In this document: in pieces, positions 1-7,575 of the stretch
Layout of the letters: every line of letters starts with the position of its first letter
Numbering within the stretch: the first letter of the stretch is position 1
Source of the DNA: 2-01-FULL-39-33 sp964361645
Lineage (GTDB): Bacteria > Patescibacteriota > Patescibacteriia > 2-01-FULL-39-33
Assembly: GCA_964361645.1 (NCBI GenBank)
Contig: CAYIBK010000016.1
Location: 1-22,680 of the forward strand
DNA length: 22,680 bases
Direction: 5' to 3'
Program-made: the position numbers and the translations under genes
The notes under the pieces: model-generated
What the model saw: only the letters and a program-made list of their open reading frames with translations
Told to the model about the DNA's origin: nothing
Database searches by the model: none

Positions 1-104
1 TCGTTACCGCCGCCTTCGTTACCGCTGGCGACCCCAAGACTAAAAAATACTGGATAGGCTCTTTGCTATTTTATGTGTTTATTACTTTAGCCCTGTTCAT
101 TTAG
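1..104 (+). CDS. C-terminal fragment of an unidentified membrane protein
   Basis: An open frame starting at base 3 runs to TAG at 102-104 and enters from outside the window. The visible tail of about 33 residues has a short polar stretch (GDPKTKKYW) followed by a hydrophobic segment (IGSLLFYVFITLALFI) that ends the protein, so it probably finishes in a membrane helix. A strong terminator follows 10 bases later. It is upstream of the type IV pilus operon but is separated from it by about 750 bases. I do not recognise the family. It is 5'-partial, so neither start nor function can be judged. Confidence 0.6.
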   Translation, partial: VTAAFVTAGDPKTKKYWIGSLLFYVFITLALFI

Positions 105-113
105 TTCAATCAT

Positions 114-152
114 CCTCCAAGCAACGAATTAGTTTGCTTGGAGGTTTTTTTA
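114..152 (+). terminator. Rho-independent terminator after the upstream membrane protein
   Basis: An 11-bp perfect stem (CCTCCAAGCAA at 114-124 paired with TTGCTTGGAGG at 134-144) has a 9-nt loop and is followed at once by a run of seven T. It lies just after the stop codon at 102-104. Confidence 0.9.
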
Positions 153-168
153 TTTTTATCTTTCAGTT

Positions 169-258
169 GTCATTGCGAGGGAGCGGAGCGGGTCCTCGCG
201 GAGGCGGGGAAGCAATCTCGTGTATTTTCCATGGGATTGCTTCATAACTCGCAATGAC
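169..258. repeat. Palindromic dispersed repeat (GTCATTGCGAG family)
   Basis: The element is bounded by perfect 11-bp inverted ends: GTCATTGCGAG (169-179) and CTCGCAATGAC (248-258). It has a nested inverted pair inside, GAAGCAATC (209-217) and GATTGCTTC (235-243). The inner part is GC-rich, unlike its surroundings. The GTCATTGCGAG...GAAGCAATC theme is a known type of non-coding palindromic repeat scattered in many bacterial genomes. Only this copy and a partial copy at 271-322 are visible here, so dispersal in this genome is inferred. Confidence 0.75.
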
Positions 259-270
259 GGTGCGTAAATC

Positions 271-322
271 ATGGGATTGCGGAGCTTGTCCCGAGCAAAG
301 CGAGGGATCTTATCGCAATGAC
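271..322. repeat. Partial second copy of the GTCATTGCGAG-type repeat
   Basis: ATGGGATTGC at 271-280 repeats 231-240 exactly. The segment ends in TCGCAATGAC (313-322), matching the right end of the element at 169-258. The middle contains a CCCGAGC...GCGAGGGATCT segment resembling the different repeat at 2620-2664, so this may be a hybrid or decayed copy. Confidence 0.6.
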
Positions 323-394
323 AGTTATTAAAATAAAATTACTTTACGCTTAATCTCAATTTTTCATATGCTCGAGTTATTTATAAATAAACCT

Positions 395-575
395 GCAGCC
401 TTGAAATAATTTTGTTACAAAATAAGCCTAAAATAGAGCGTTATTTTTATGTCTTATAAAAATAAATTTCAATTTGTTTGAGCTATTTTCGTCTTATTTA
501 AAATAATAGAAAATAGCGAGTTTTTAAATTAGCGATAATTTTAGGCTTATTTTTAAAAATTATTTCACCAGCTGC
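395..575. repeat. Long imperfect inverted repeat with two internal hairpins
   Basis: Three successive arms pair across the element: GCAGC 395-399 with GCTGC 571-575; TGAAATAATTTT 402-413 with its exact complement 556-567; and a perfect 16-bp arm 419-434 (core AAGCCTAAAAT) with 538-553. Inside lie two more hairpins: TTATTTTTAT 441-450 with 456-465, and GCTATTTTC 482-490 with GAAAATAGC 509-517. Drawn as RNA or single-stranded DNA it is a cloverleaf on a long stem. No open frame occupies it. It could be a non-autonomous mobile element, a structured RNA or a regulatory element; the sequence does not decide. Confidence 0.7.
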
Positions 576-603
576 GATTTTTTACTGCCAGCTTTTTTCC
601 CTG

Positions 604-641
604 CCCGCCATTGCCTACGGCTTCAGGCGTTGGCAGGCGGG
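604..641. repeat. GC-rich REP-like inverted repeat
   Basis: CCCGCC (604-609) pairs with GGCGGG (636-641), and an inner GCCT (613-616) pairs with AGGC (625-628). This is a GC island in an AT-rich intergenic stretch and resembles short palindromic intergenic repeats. Pairing is imperfect because of unequal internal loops. Only one copy is visible here. Confidence 0.45.
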
Positions 642-779
642 TAAAAAAGGTGGCGAAAAAATATTAATAAAAATGTAAAAAGAAGATTATTTGGCTACCA
701 AAACTGGCTTTAAAAAAATACTTTAAAAAAGATGATAAAAAGATATTAGTAATATAAAAATAACAAGAATTATAATTAC

Positions 780-809
780 TTGTTGCCAAAACTAGATTTA
801 TGTTATAAT
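780..809 (+). promoter_or_regulatory. Promoter for the pilus operon (pilB)
   Basis: TTGTTG (780-785) and TATAAT (804-809) are 18 bp apart. A TG at 801-802 gives an extended -10 element. It lies 46 bases before the pilB start. The region 650-779 is plain AT-rich sequence with nothing else I can name. Confidence 0.65.
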
Positions 810-855
810 TAATCATCAATTACACTTCATTGAGACAAATAATTACCAGGCTAAA

Positions 856-2586
856 ATGATCAACCAAAAAGATTTGGAAGAAATTCTCACGCAAAACAAG
901 ATTTTGGATCCAAAACAATTAAAAAAATACAGTGACAAAGCCAGAAAGTCTCCAGATACCTTGGAAGATATAATAGTTGAAGAAAAAATAATAGCTCCAG
1001 CCCTGCTATACGAATTAGCAGCTAAATTTTACAAATTGCCGTTTATCCATTTAAAAGACAAAACCATCCGCAAAGATATCTTGTTTTTGATCCCAGAAAT
1101 CACGGCCAGAAGCCACCAAACAGTCGCCTTTGATAAGACTAGTGATGAATTAAGCATTGCCACTTTAGACATCTCTAATATAGAACTTTTTGATTTTTTG
1201 GCCAAAAAAACTCAACTTAATATAAAACTTAACCTTACTACTCCTGATGATATTAAAGAAACTTTAAAAATATACCATAAGGGCTTAAGCGCTGAAATAC
1301 AAGAATTGGGCGAGGAAGAAAAAGAAAAAGGCAAGGAGGGCAAACCAGAGGAATTAAAAAATTTAGCCCAAGATCTGCCTATTGTCAGAGTAGTAGATAC
1401 TCTTCTGGAATACGCTATTTTGGAAAAAGCTTCTGATATTCATATTGAGCCCTCAGAAAAAGAGGTTGGCGTGCGCTATCGCGTTGATGGCATTTTGCGT
1501 AAAGTAATGACCCTGCCAAAATCCACCCATGCTGGGGTCGTTGCCAGGCTTAAAATATTGTCCAGTTTAAAACTAGACGAACATCGTTTGCCTCAAGATG
1601 GCCGCTTTAAAATTAAAAGTAATGAATATAAAGTATCATTTCGTATCTCCATCATACCAACATTTGACGGAGAAAAAGTTGTTTTGCGCCTGTTGCCCGA
1701 TGAATCACAACAATTAACCTTAGAACAACTTGGTTTTAACCCGGAATCACTTAAATTAGTTAGAAGAAATATAGAAAAACCGCACGGTATGGTACTGGTA
1801 ACGGGCCCAACCGGCAGTGGCAAAACCACCACTCTTTACACTATTTTAGGTGAACTCAATAAACCAGAAATTAATATTTCTACCATTGAAGACCCGATTG
1901 AATATAAAATGAAAGGCATAAACCAAAGCCAAATCCAACCCAAAATCGGCTTTACTTTTGCCACCGGCCTGCGCGCTTTCCTGCGTCAAGATCCTGATAT
2001 CATCATGGTGGGTGAAATCCGCGATACCGAAACAGCCGATATCGCCATTAACGCCGCTATGACCGGCCATTTGGTTTTATCCACTCTCCACACCAATGAT
2101 GCTGTCACCGCTATCCCCCGCTTCATGGATATGAAGATACCGACTTTCCTCTTGGCTTCTACCATCAATATTATCATTGCCCAAAGATTAGTTAGAAAAA
2201 TATGTAAAAATTGCATTGAAAGTTATAGTTTAGACAAAACAATGTTAGCTCAATTAGAACAACAATTTAATTTAGAAAAATTAGAAAAATATTTGGTAGA
2301 ACATGAGTACATGACTAAAAAACAGAATATCAGTTCCATGCTTTTTTTTCGTGGCAAGGGTTGTAACCAATGCGATAATAGCGGTTATAAGGGCCGCTTA
2401 GGAATTTATGAAACGCTTGAAGTAACAGAAAAAATGTCTGAACTTATTTTAAATAAAGCTTCCCGCGATGAACTGCAAAAATTAGCTATCGAAGAAGGCA
2501 TGATGACCTTGCTTCAAGACGGTTTCATTAAAGCCAAGAGCGGCCTAACCAGCCTAGAAGAGGTACTAAGAGTTACCCAAGAATAA
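856..2586 (+). CDS. pilB: Type IV pilus assembly ATPase PilB (GspE family)
   Basis: Hexameric cytoplasmic ATPase that drives pilus extension. The 576 residues show an N-terminal MshEN/T2SSE-N-type region (about 1-150), a charged E/K-rich linker (about 150-165) and the secretion ATPase domain. Visible motifs are Walker A GPTGSGKT (317-324), the Asp-box/Walker B region around DPDIIMVGEIRD (about residue 380), the His-box TGHLVLSTLHTND, and the zinc-binding tetracysteine of the PilB/GspE class (CKNC 450-453 and CNQC 503-506), which distinguishes it from the retraction ATPase PilT. Length is normal for PilB. ATG at 856 follows an extended -10 promoter with no clear Shine-Dalgarno. It is first in the pilus cluster; pilC follows after 111 bases containing a repeat. 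Confidence 0.95.
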   Translation: MINQKDLEEILTQNKILDPKQLKKYSDKARKSPDTLEDIIVEEKIIAPALLYELAAKFYKLPFIHLKDKTIRKDILFLIPEITARSHQTVAFDKTSDELSIATLDISNIELFDFLAKKTQLNIKLNLTTPDDIKETLKIYHKGLSAEIQELGEEEKEKGKEGKPEELKNLAQDLPIVRVVDTLLEYAILEKASDIHIEPSEKEVGVRYRVDGILRKVMTLPKSTHAGVVARLKILSSLKLDEHRLPQDGRFKIKSNEYKVSFRISIIPTFDGEKVVLRLLPDESQQLTLEQLGFNPESLKLVRRNIEKPHGMVLVTGPTGSGKTTTLYTILGELNKPEINISTIEDPIEYKMKGINQSQIQPKIGFTFATGLRAFLRQDPDIIMVGEIRDTETADIAINAAMTGHLVLSTLHTNDAVTAIPRFMDMKIPTFLLASTINIIIAQRLVRKICKNCIESYSLDKTMLAQLEQQFNLEKLEKYLVEHEYMTKKQNISSMLFFRGKGCNQCDNSGYKGRLGIYETLEVTEKMSELILNKASRDELQKLAIEEGMMTLLQDGFIKAKSGLTSLEEVLRVTQE

Positions 2587-2589
2587 CAA

Positions 2590-2678
2590 AGCGCGTCGTC
2601 TACGCGTATCAATAAAAATGTCATCCCGAGTGAAGAGAGCGAAGCGAACGAAACCGAGGGATCTAGCGCGTCGTCTAC
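2590..2678. repeat. Dispersed repeat inserted between pilB and pilC, flanked by 14-bp direct repeats
   Basis: AGCGCGTCGTCTAC occurs at 2590-2603 and again at 2665-2678. Between them lies a GTCATCCCGAG (2620-2630) ... GAGGGATCT (2656-2664) segment of the type scattered in many genomes. The segment is GC-rich against an AT-rich operon. The identical flanks could be a target duplication or part of a composite repeat. Confidence 0.6.
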
Positions 2679-2697
2679 CTGCCTGACTAATAAAACT

Positions 2698-3753
2698 ATG
2701 CAAATAAAATTATTCAATAAAATTTCATCAACCAATAAGATATTCTTGTTGCAAAATCTTTCAGTTATGATCAAAGCTGGCGTGCCTCTGGCCGATGCCT
2801 TAAGTACTTTAGCCGAGCAAACCAAAAACAAGAAAATAAAAAACATATTGTCTGATGTGCAAAAGAAAATCAAGGAAGGAAAAAATTTCAGTGAAAGTTT
2901 GGAGCCTTATCAAGAAAATTTCGGCGAACTATTCATTAATATGATCAGAGCCGGTGAAACATCGGGACAATTAGACACTGTGATAAAAGAATTATATCAA
3001 CAAACCAAAAAAGATCATCAGTTGATGACCAAAGTTAGAAACGCCCTAACCTATCCAGTAATAATAATTGTCGCCATGTTTGGCATTGGCACCTTCATGA
3101 TGGTCTTTGTCTTGCCCAATATTACCAATCTTTTTACTGAATTAAACATCCAATTGCCACTGCCCACCCTAATTCTTATTACTATTAGCAATTTTATCCA
3201 AGCCAATGGCCTCTGGGTAGCCATCGCCCTTGTTTTAATATTGGTTATTTTTATTAGAACTATAAGAACACAAAAAGGCAAGTACGCCTTTGATACTATA
3301 CTTCTTAAAATACCTGTAGTCTCTGGCATCATAAAAAAAATAAATTTAGCCCGGCTAGCTAGAAGTTTGAGCTCACTGATTAAAACTGACATAACTATAA
3401 TTGAAACTCTACAAATAACTTCCAGAATTTTAGGCAATTCGCTTTATAAAAAAGCCTTGTTAGAATCAGCCGAACAGGTTAAAAAAGGCAACAAAATGGC
3501 TGATGTTTTTAAGAATTATCCTAATATTTTTCCGCCCAACATCATACAAATGGTTTCTGTGGGCGAAGAAACGGGATCATTGGATGAGGTCTTAGAAAAT
3601 CTAGCTTCTTTCTACGAAGAAGAGGTTTACAGTACTATGGATAATTTACCAGTAATAATTGAACCGGTTTTGATGATACTTATAGGTGTGGCTGTGGCTG
3701 GCATAGCTTTAGCTATTATGATGCCCATGTATAATTTAACCGAAGCAATATAA
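2698..3753 (+). CDS. pilC: Type IV pilus inner-membrane platform protein PilC (GspF family)
   Basis: Polytopic platform protein that is turned by PilB and feeds pilins into the fibre. The 351 residues contain two T2SSF repeats. The first (about 8-125) includes NMIRAGETSGQLD, and the matching second-repeat motif MVSVGEETGSLDEVL is near residue 285. Hydrophobic segments lie near 120-145, 165-188 and at the C-terminus. It is shorter than the usual 400 or so residues, missing mainly N-terminal sequence, which is common in compact genomes. No Shine-Dalgarno is evident before ATG 2698, and upstream is the inserted repeat, so translation may depend on read-through from pilB. The stop overlaps the next start (TAATG). 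Confidence 0.93.
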   Translation: MQIKLFNKISSTNKIFLLQNLSVMIKAGVPLADALSTLAEQTKNKKIKNILSDVQKKIKEGKNFSESLEPYQENFGELFINMIRAGETSGQLDTVIKELYQQTKKDHQLMTKVRNALTYPVIIIVAMFGIGTFMMVFVLPNITNLFTELNIQLPLPTLILITISNFIQANGLWVAIALVLILVIFIRTIRTQKGKYAFDTILLKIPVVSGIIKKINLARLARSLSSLIKTDITIIETLQITSRILGNSLYKKALLESAEQVKKGNKMADVFKNYPNIFPPNIIQMVSVGEETGSLDEVLENLASFYEEEVYSTMDNLPVIIEPVLMILIGVAVAGIALAIMMPMYNLTEAI

Positions 3754-4208
3754 TGACTATTATTTATAAAAGCTCAAAACAGTCTGGTTTCACTTTTATA
3801 GAAATATTGGCAGTGATTATGGTTATAGGTATACTCGCCTTAGTCAGTCTGCCAATTTATATTCAAATAAAGCCCAAACTTAGTTTAAATGCCGAAACCA
3901 GAGACGTTGTTTCTGATTTAAGATATGCCCAGCAGTTATCAGTTACCGAGCAGATTAATTATTCAGTCGCCTTCAACCAAGCTCAAAATAAATACACCAT
4001 CGCCAATACTTCAAATGGTCAAATAGTTAAAACTAAAGATATTATTGGTGGCATTTCTATTGAATCAATAGCTGGATTAACATCGAATACAGTTATTTTC
4101 AATGTAACTGGGGCAGCCTTAGAAACTGGCACAATTACCTTGATTAATACCAGCAATGTAACTAGCACTATATCAATAAAACCATCCGGCTATGTTAAAA
4201 TTGAATAA
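3753..4208 (+). CDS. Type IV prepilin, GspH/FimT-like
   Basis: Pilin subunit with a class III signal: a short basic leader, cleavage after Gly12, then FTFIE, giving the conserved Glu at mature position 5. A hydrophobic helix of about 20 residues follows (ILAVIMVIGILALVSLPIYI), then a 115-residue globular part rich in beta-prone Thr/Ile/Ser. The early DVVSDLRYAQQLSV segment resembles GspH/FimT minor pilins. It overlaps pilC by one base and the next prepilin by 17 bases, so the genes are tightly co-translated. It could be a major or minor pilin; the GspH-like layout favours minor. Confidence 0.85.
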   Translation: MTIIYKSSKQSGFTFIEILAVIMVIGILALVSLPIYIQIKPKLSLNAETRDVVSDLRYAQQLSVTEQINYSVAFNQAQNKYTIANTSNGQIVKTKDIIGGISIESIAGLTSNTVIFNVTGAALETGTITLINTSNVTSTISIKPSGYVKIE

Positions 4209-4614
4209 TAAAGGCATTACTCTACTAGAGGCTATGATAACGATCGTGGTTATAATGATCGGGGTTTTATCTTTGACTAAAATGTTTCCTATTGCCATTA
4301 AAATAAATAAGATATCGGAACAATCAACAGTAGCTGCTAACTTGGCTCAAGCTGGAATAGAAAATTCATTTTATCTCAATTATGATAATTTACCCGTAGG
4401 AACTATGGAAGTAAAGCACCGTCTTTCTAGTGACCCCAACGATCAATTATACAATTACCAAAGAGAGGTTTTGGTTGAATATGTAGATAGTAATTTACAA
4501 ACCTCAATCACTGAAACCAACTTAAAAAAAATAACTATTAATATTTATTGGTATAATCAGATTTTGAAAATAGAAAAAAACAGCCAATTAATATCCTTAA
4601 TTAGTAAAAAATGA
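4192..4614 (+). CDS. Type IV prepilin, PilV/GspI-like
   Basis: 140 residues with leader MLKLNNKG, cleavage after Gly8, then ITLLE (Glu at +5) and the hydrophobic helix AMITIVVIMIGVLSLTKMFPIA. The GITLLEAM start followed by a helix ending near an AxxIAxxLAQAGIE-like segment (here TVAANLAQAGIEN) is typical of PilV/GspI minor pilins that help prime pilus assembly. It starts inside the end of the preceding prepilin gene and overlaps the next one (ATGA-type, 4 bases). No separate ribosome site is needed. Confidence 0.85.
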   Translation: MLKLNNKGITLLEAMITIVVIMIGVLSLTKMFPIAIKINKISEQSTVAANLAQAGIENSFYLNYDNLPVGTMEVKHRLSSDPNDQLYNYQREVLVEYVDSNLQTSITETNLKKITINIYWYNQILKIEKNSQLISLISKK

Positions 4615-5186
4615 TTAAACAGCCAAAACAAAAAAGAAATGGTTTTTCTTTAATTGAAATAATTATTGTCATTAGCATATCAGTACTACTATTTTTGATA
4701 GTCTCCATGGTTTATTACATCAGCCAGATTACTTATCAAAAAACAGATACTAGAGCCGAAATAACTCAAAACAGCCGAGTTATAACAGATAGAATGGTTA
4801 GAGAATTAAGACAATCTCAGAGCCTAGTTACAACCTTACCAGCTGATAACTCTAACCCCGCCCTAACACCCTCAGAAATAAAATTTCTAGATGGCCACAA
4901 CTCTTCAATAATATCTTATATTAGATATTATTTAGCTGGCCAAAATATACAAAGAGAATATTCCAGATATTACTTCCCGGCTGATCCGACTACTTATGTC
5001 CATATATACGATACTGATCAATATGGTAATCCGCCTATCCAAGAAATAGTAGAAGATAAAATAATTGGAGAACATGCCAGTGATTTAGAATTTTATGGTA
5101 ATAAATTAATAAATATTAATTTATATTTAATTAAAAATTCAGAAACTATAATTATAAACACCTCAATTTATGGCCGAAATCTTTAA
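4611..5186 (+). CDS. Type IV prepilin, PilW/GspJ-like
   Basis: 191 residues with basic leader MIKQPKQKRNG, cleavage after Gly11, then FSLIE (Glu at +5) and a long hydrophobic helix (IIIVISISVLLFLIVSMVYY). The following RAEITQNSRVITDRMVRELRQS segment is the helix seen in PilW/GspJ minor pilins, which pair with PilV and PilX at the pilus tip. It overlaps its upstream neighbour by 4 bases and its downstream neighbour by 17 bases. The stacked overlaps suggest one mRNA with coupled translation. Confidence 0.85.
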   Translation: MIKQPKQKRNGFSLIEIIIVISISVLLFLIVSMVYYISQITYQKTDTRAEITQNSRVITDRMVRELRQSQSLVTTLPADNSNPALTPSEIKFLDGHNSSIISYIRYYLAGQNIQREYSRYYFPADPTTYVHIYDTDQYGNPPIQEIVEDKIIGEHASDLEFYGNKLININLYLIKNSETIIINTSIYGRNL

Positions 5187-6390
5187 AAAAATTAATTTTA
5201 AAAATAAGCGGGGTTTCATTTTAGTTACCACTATTTTAATAATGGCTTTAATGCTTTTAACAGCTGTTTATGTGGTTAATTTTACCGTTACGGAAATGAA
5301 AATATCCACTAGCCAAGCCGTGGCTTCAAAAACTTATTATTTAGCCGAAGCTGGAGTTAACGAGCTTATTTGGAAAATACAAAATGATTCAGCTACTGGG
5401 CAAGCTTTTTTAGATGGCACTCTCAACTCTTCAAATAATATTGTCAGAAACGGTGTTTTTGGCGATAGCAAGGCTTCTTATCAGGTAACGGCTATCAATA
5501 CTGTGCCGGCTGAAGCCTGGATTATTGCCACTTCCACTTATCAAATCGCCGGTAAAACTTCTCGGCGAGTAGTTAAGTATTATATCAGCCAAGCTACTGG
5601 CAGTGGTGATAGCTGGGAATACACTATTTTTGCTGGCGGAAGGGGATCAGAACAAAACGGTAATTTTACTTTTACTGGCTCCGGTCTAGTTTTGATTTCC
5701 AATGGCGGCCGCCTGCACGCCAATCAAAATCTTAAAGTTCAGGGGGCGGAAGTAAGAATAAACGACGGAGTAGTATCAGCTAGTAATAATATTTTAGTGG
5801 TGGCTGGCGGATTATTAACTTTAAATAACAGCTACCAAAGTGCCCCCACCACCACTATTGATATGTTAGCGATAGATTTCAACTCTGCTAGCCCGACCTC
5901 TTGGAAAAACCGAGCCACGGTCACCTATACTAAAACACAATTCAAAAATCTGCCCAATAATACTGTTTTAAACGGTATTATTTATGTCACCGGCGAGGCA
6001 GAAATTATAGGTAAAAATATGACTATTAATGGTGTTTTAGTAGCTGAAGAAGAAATTAAAATCGTCAATTCCGGCCAGACCTTTACCGTTAATGCTGATT
6101 CTACCTATGGCGGTGGTTTATTAGCTAAAGAAGAAATAGATATAAATACTTCCGGTGGCGCGGTAACTGTTAATGGTTTGATTTACGCCGGAGATGATTT
6201 GGAAATTGTAAGTTCTGGCACTAATTTTGTAATCAATGGCAGTATGACCGGCTTTGACGCTAAAATAACAGCTAGTGGCGGCGCTATCACCCTTAATCAC
6301 GCTCCAGAAAATTTTGAAAAAGTCATTGATCCCATTAACAACACCAATCCACCAGTTATTCAAATCGATCATTGGGAAGAACAGTATTAA
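5170..6390 (+). CDS. PilX/GspK-like pseudo-minor pilin with a beta-rich C-terminal domain
   Basis: 406 residues. The N-terminus has leader MAEIFKKINFKNKRG, cleavage after Gly15, then FILVT: the usual Glu5 is Thr, as in tip-located GspK-type pilins that lack this residue. A hydrophobic helix and then the PilX-type ASKTYYLAEAGVNE segment follow. From about residue 150 the protein becomes a series of short Gly/Asn/Val/Ile strands (such as NGNFTFTGSG, VNGLIYAGDDLEI, FVINGSMTG), suggestive of a beta-helix or bactofilin-like solenoid. By position and build it is probably the pilus-tip or adhesin subunit; that role is inferred. It ends with an acidic, aromatic tail. It closes the first pilus transcription block. 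Confidence 0.8.
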   Translation: MAEIFKKINFKNKRGFILVTTILIMALMLLTAVYVVNFTVTEMKISTSQAVASKTYYLAEAGVNELIWKIQNDSATGQAFLDGTLNSSNNIVRNGVFGDSKASYQVTAINTVPAEAWIIATSTYQIAGKTSRRVVKYYISQATGSGDSWEYTIFAGGRGSEQNGNFTFTGSGLVLISNGGRLHANQNLKVQGAEVRINDGVVSASNNILVVAGGLLTLNNSYQSAPTTTIDMLAIDFNSASPTSWKNRATVTYTKTQFKNLPNNTVLNGIIYVTGEAEIIGKNMTINGVLVAEEEIKIVNSGQTFTVNADSTYGGGLLAKEEIDINTSGGAVTVNGLIYAGDDLEIVSSGTNFVINGSMTGFDAKITASGGAITLNHAPENFEKVIDPINNTNPPVIQIDHWEEQY

Positions 6391-6394
6391 CTTA

Positions 6395-6473
6395 CAAAAA
6401 CACAGAAAGCACAAAATCACAAAAACATACTTTAAAATTTTGTTTTTGTGTTTTCCGTGTTTTCGTGTTTTTG
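6395..6473. repeat. Imperfect inverted repeat between the pilin and pilM blocks
   Basis: Arms of about 33-34 nt (6395-6427 and 6440-6473), built from ACAAAAACAC-type units, share perfect outer CAAAAACAC and inner CACAAAAACA segments, with a diverged 14-nt middle. It begins 5 bases after the pilin stop codon. It may fold into a long hairpin and act as a transcript end, but no clean T-run follows. It looks like a dispersed intergenic element. Confidence 0.6.
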
Positions 6474-6490
6474 CCAATAAATGTTATAAT
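6462..6490 (+). promoter_or_regulatory. Probable promoter for pilM
   Basis: TATAAT at 6485-6490 is preceded by TG at 6482-6483 (extended -10, TGTTATAAT), identical to that of the pilB and rplI promoters. The -35 position (6462-6467, TTCGTG) is poor. It lies 26 bases before the GTG start of pilM and suggests the pilMNO block can be transcribed on its own. Confidence 0.5.
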
Positions 6491-6516
6491 TTATAAATAA
6501 TAATTAAAAATTTACT

Positions 6517-7575
6517 GTGTCTTTCTTAAATACAACTGAAGTTGCTTTTGGCCTTGATATATCAGATAGAAATCTACGCTTGGTGCAATTAGAAAAAAGC
6601 GCTAAAAAAATAAAAGTCCAACTATATAACGAAATAAAATTACCACCTGATTGCATTATTAGTGGTGAAATAAAACAACCGAAAATTTTTTTGGATTCAC
6701 TTAATAAAATGATCAAAACCAGAATCGGTCATGGTAAATTAAGTGATGAGGTGATTAGCGTACTACCAGAAGAAAAAACTTTCTTTAAAATCTTAAACAT
6801 GCCACTAGTACCCGATGATCAAATTATAGGAAAAATCAAGGAGTTATTGCCCCAAGATATTCCGGTTGATTTTGATGATATTTATATGGATTACCAGATT
6901 ATAGAAAAAAATGACAAGGGCTTAATGATTCTAGTTGGAGTTTCACCTAAAAATATCATTGAATCTTATGTTGATATATTAGCCAAAGCCAATCTCATAC
7001 CAACAGTTTTAGAAATCGAATCGGCTCCTATTTCCAGGCTTCTTTTGGAACAAACCAATGACCAAAAACCGCAAATTATAATAGATATAGGTGCTCAAAG
7101 AACTGGCTTATTCCTTCATGATAAAACCATTAGATTCACTGTTAGTTTGCCCATATCTGGTAATAATATCACCAAACATATAGTTGACACCTTAGATATG
7201 AAGTGGGACGAGGCCGAAAAAGCCAAAATAATCTGCGGTCTGGATAAAACCAAATGCCATGGAGCACTACTGGAAATATTTTCTGATGTTATAAGTGAAC
7301 TAAGCGATCGCATAGCTAAAGCAGTGAATTTTTATTACTATAATTTTTCCGACGCCCAAAAAATTGAGAGAGTGCTTCTGTGTGGTGGTGGATCTAATTT
7401 CTTGGATATTGCTGCTGTTTTACAAGAAAGGCTAAAAATACCAGTGGTTATAAGCAACCCCTGGGAAGTTATTGCCAACCCTAATAAATCATTCTTTAAT
7501 AATGAAAGATCGCAATCATTTGTCACTGCCCTAGGATTAGCCCTAAGAGGACTACGACCAGATACCTTCTTATGA
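6517..7575 (+). CDS. pilM: Type IV pilus actin-like protein PilM
   Basis: Cytoplasmic actin/FtsA-fold ATP-binding protein that docks on the PilN tail and links the ATPase machinery to the membrane. In 352 residues one sees the phosphate-1 strand VAFGLDISDRNLRLVQLE at the N-terminus, a SHS2/1C-type subdomain, phosphate-2 IIDIGAQRTGLFL, and the adenosine motif LLCGGGSNFLDIAAVL near the C-terminus. Length is typical. The start is GTG at 6517, with no Shine-Dalgarno. The stop overlaps the pilN start by 4 bases (ATGA). Confidence 0.93.
   Translation: MSFLNTTEVAFGLDISDRNLRLVQLEKSAKKIKVQLYNEIKLPPDCIISGEIKQPKIFLDSLNKMIKTRIGHGKLSDEVISVLPEEKTFFKILNMPLVPDDQIIGKIKELLPQDIPVDFDDIYMDYQIIEKNDKGLMILVGVSPKNIIESYVDILAKANLIPTVLEIESAPISRLLLEQTNDQKPQIIIDIGAQRTGLFLHDKTIRFTVSLPISGNNITKHIVDTLDMKWDEAEKAKIICGLDKTKCHGALLEIFSDVISELSDRIAKAVNFYYYNFSDAQKIERVLLCGGGSNFLDIAAVLQERLKIPVVISNPWEVIANPNKSFFNNERSQSFVTALGLALRGLRPDTFL

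Noticed and set aside
155..330. Possible CRISPR array or tRNA in the repeat-rich start
   Set aside because: The repeats are palindromic with unequal lengths and no regular spacers, and no tRNA T-loop or acceptor pairing was found. No CRISPR, tRNA or rRNA was recognised elsewhere either.
6121..6496. Short frames over the end of the PilX-like gene and the following inverted repeat
   Set aside because: They arise from the repeat's A/T-rich arms and the shadow of the pilin gene, with no start signals or recognisable protein.
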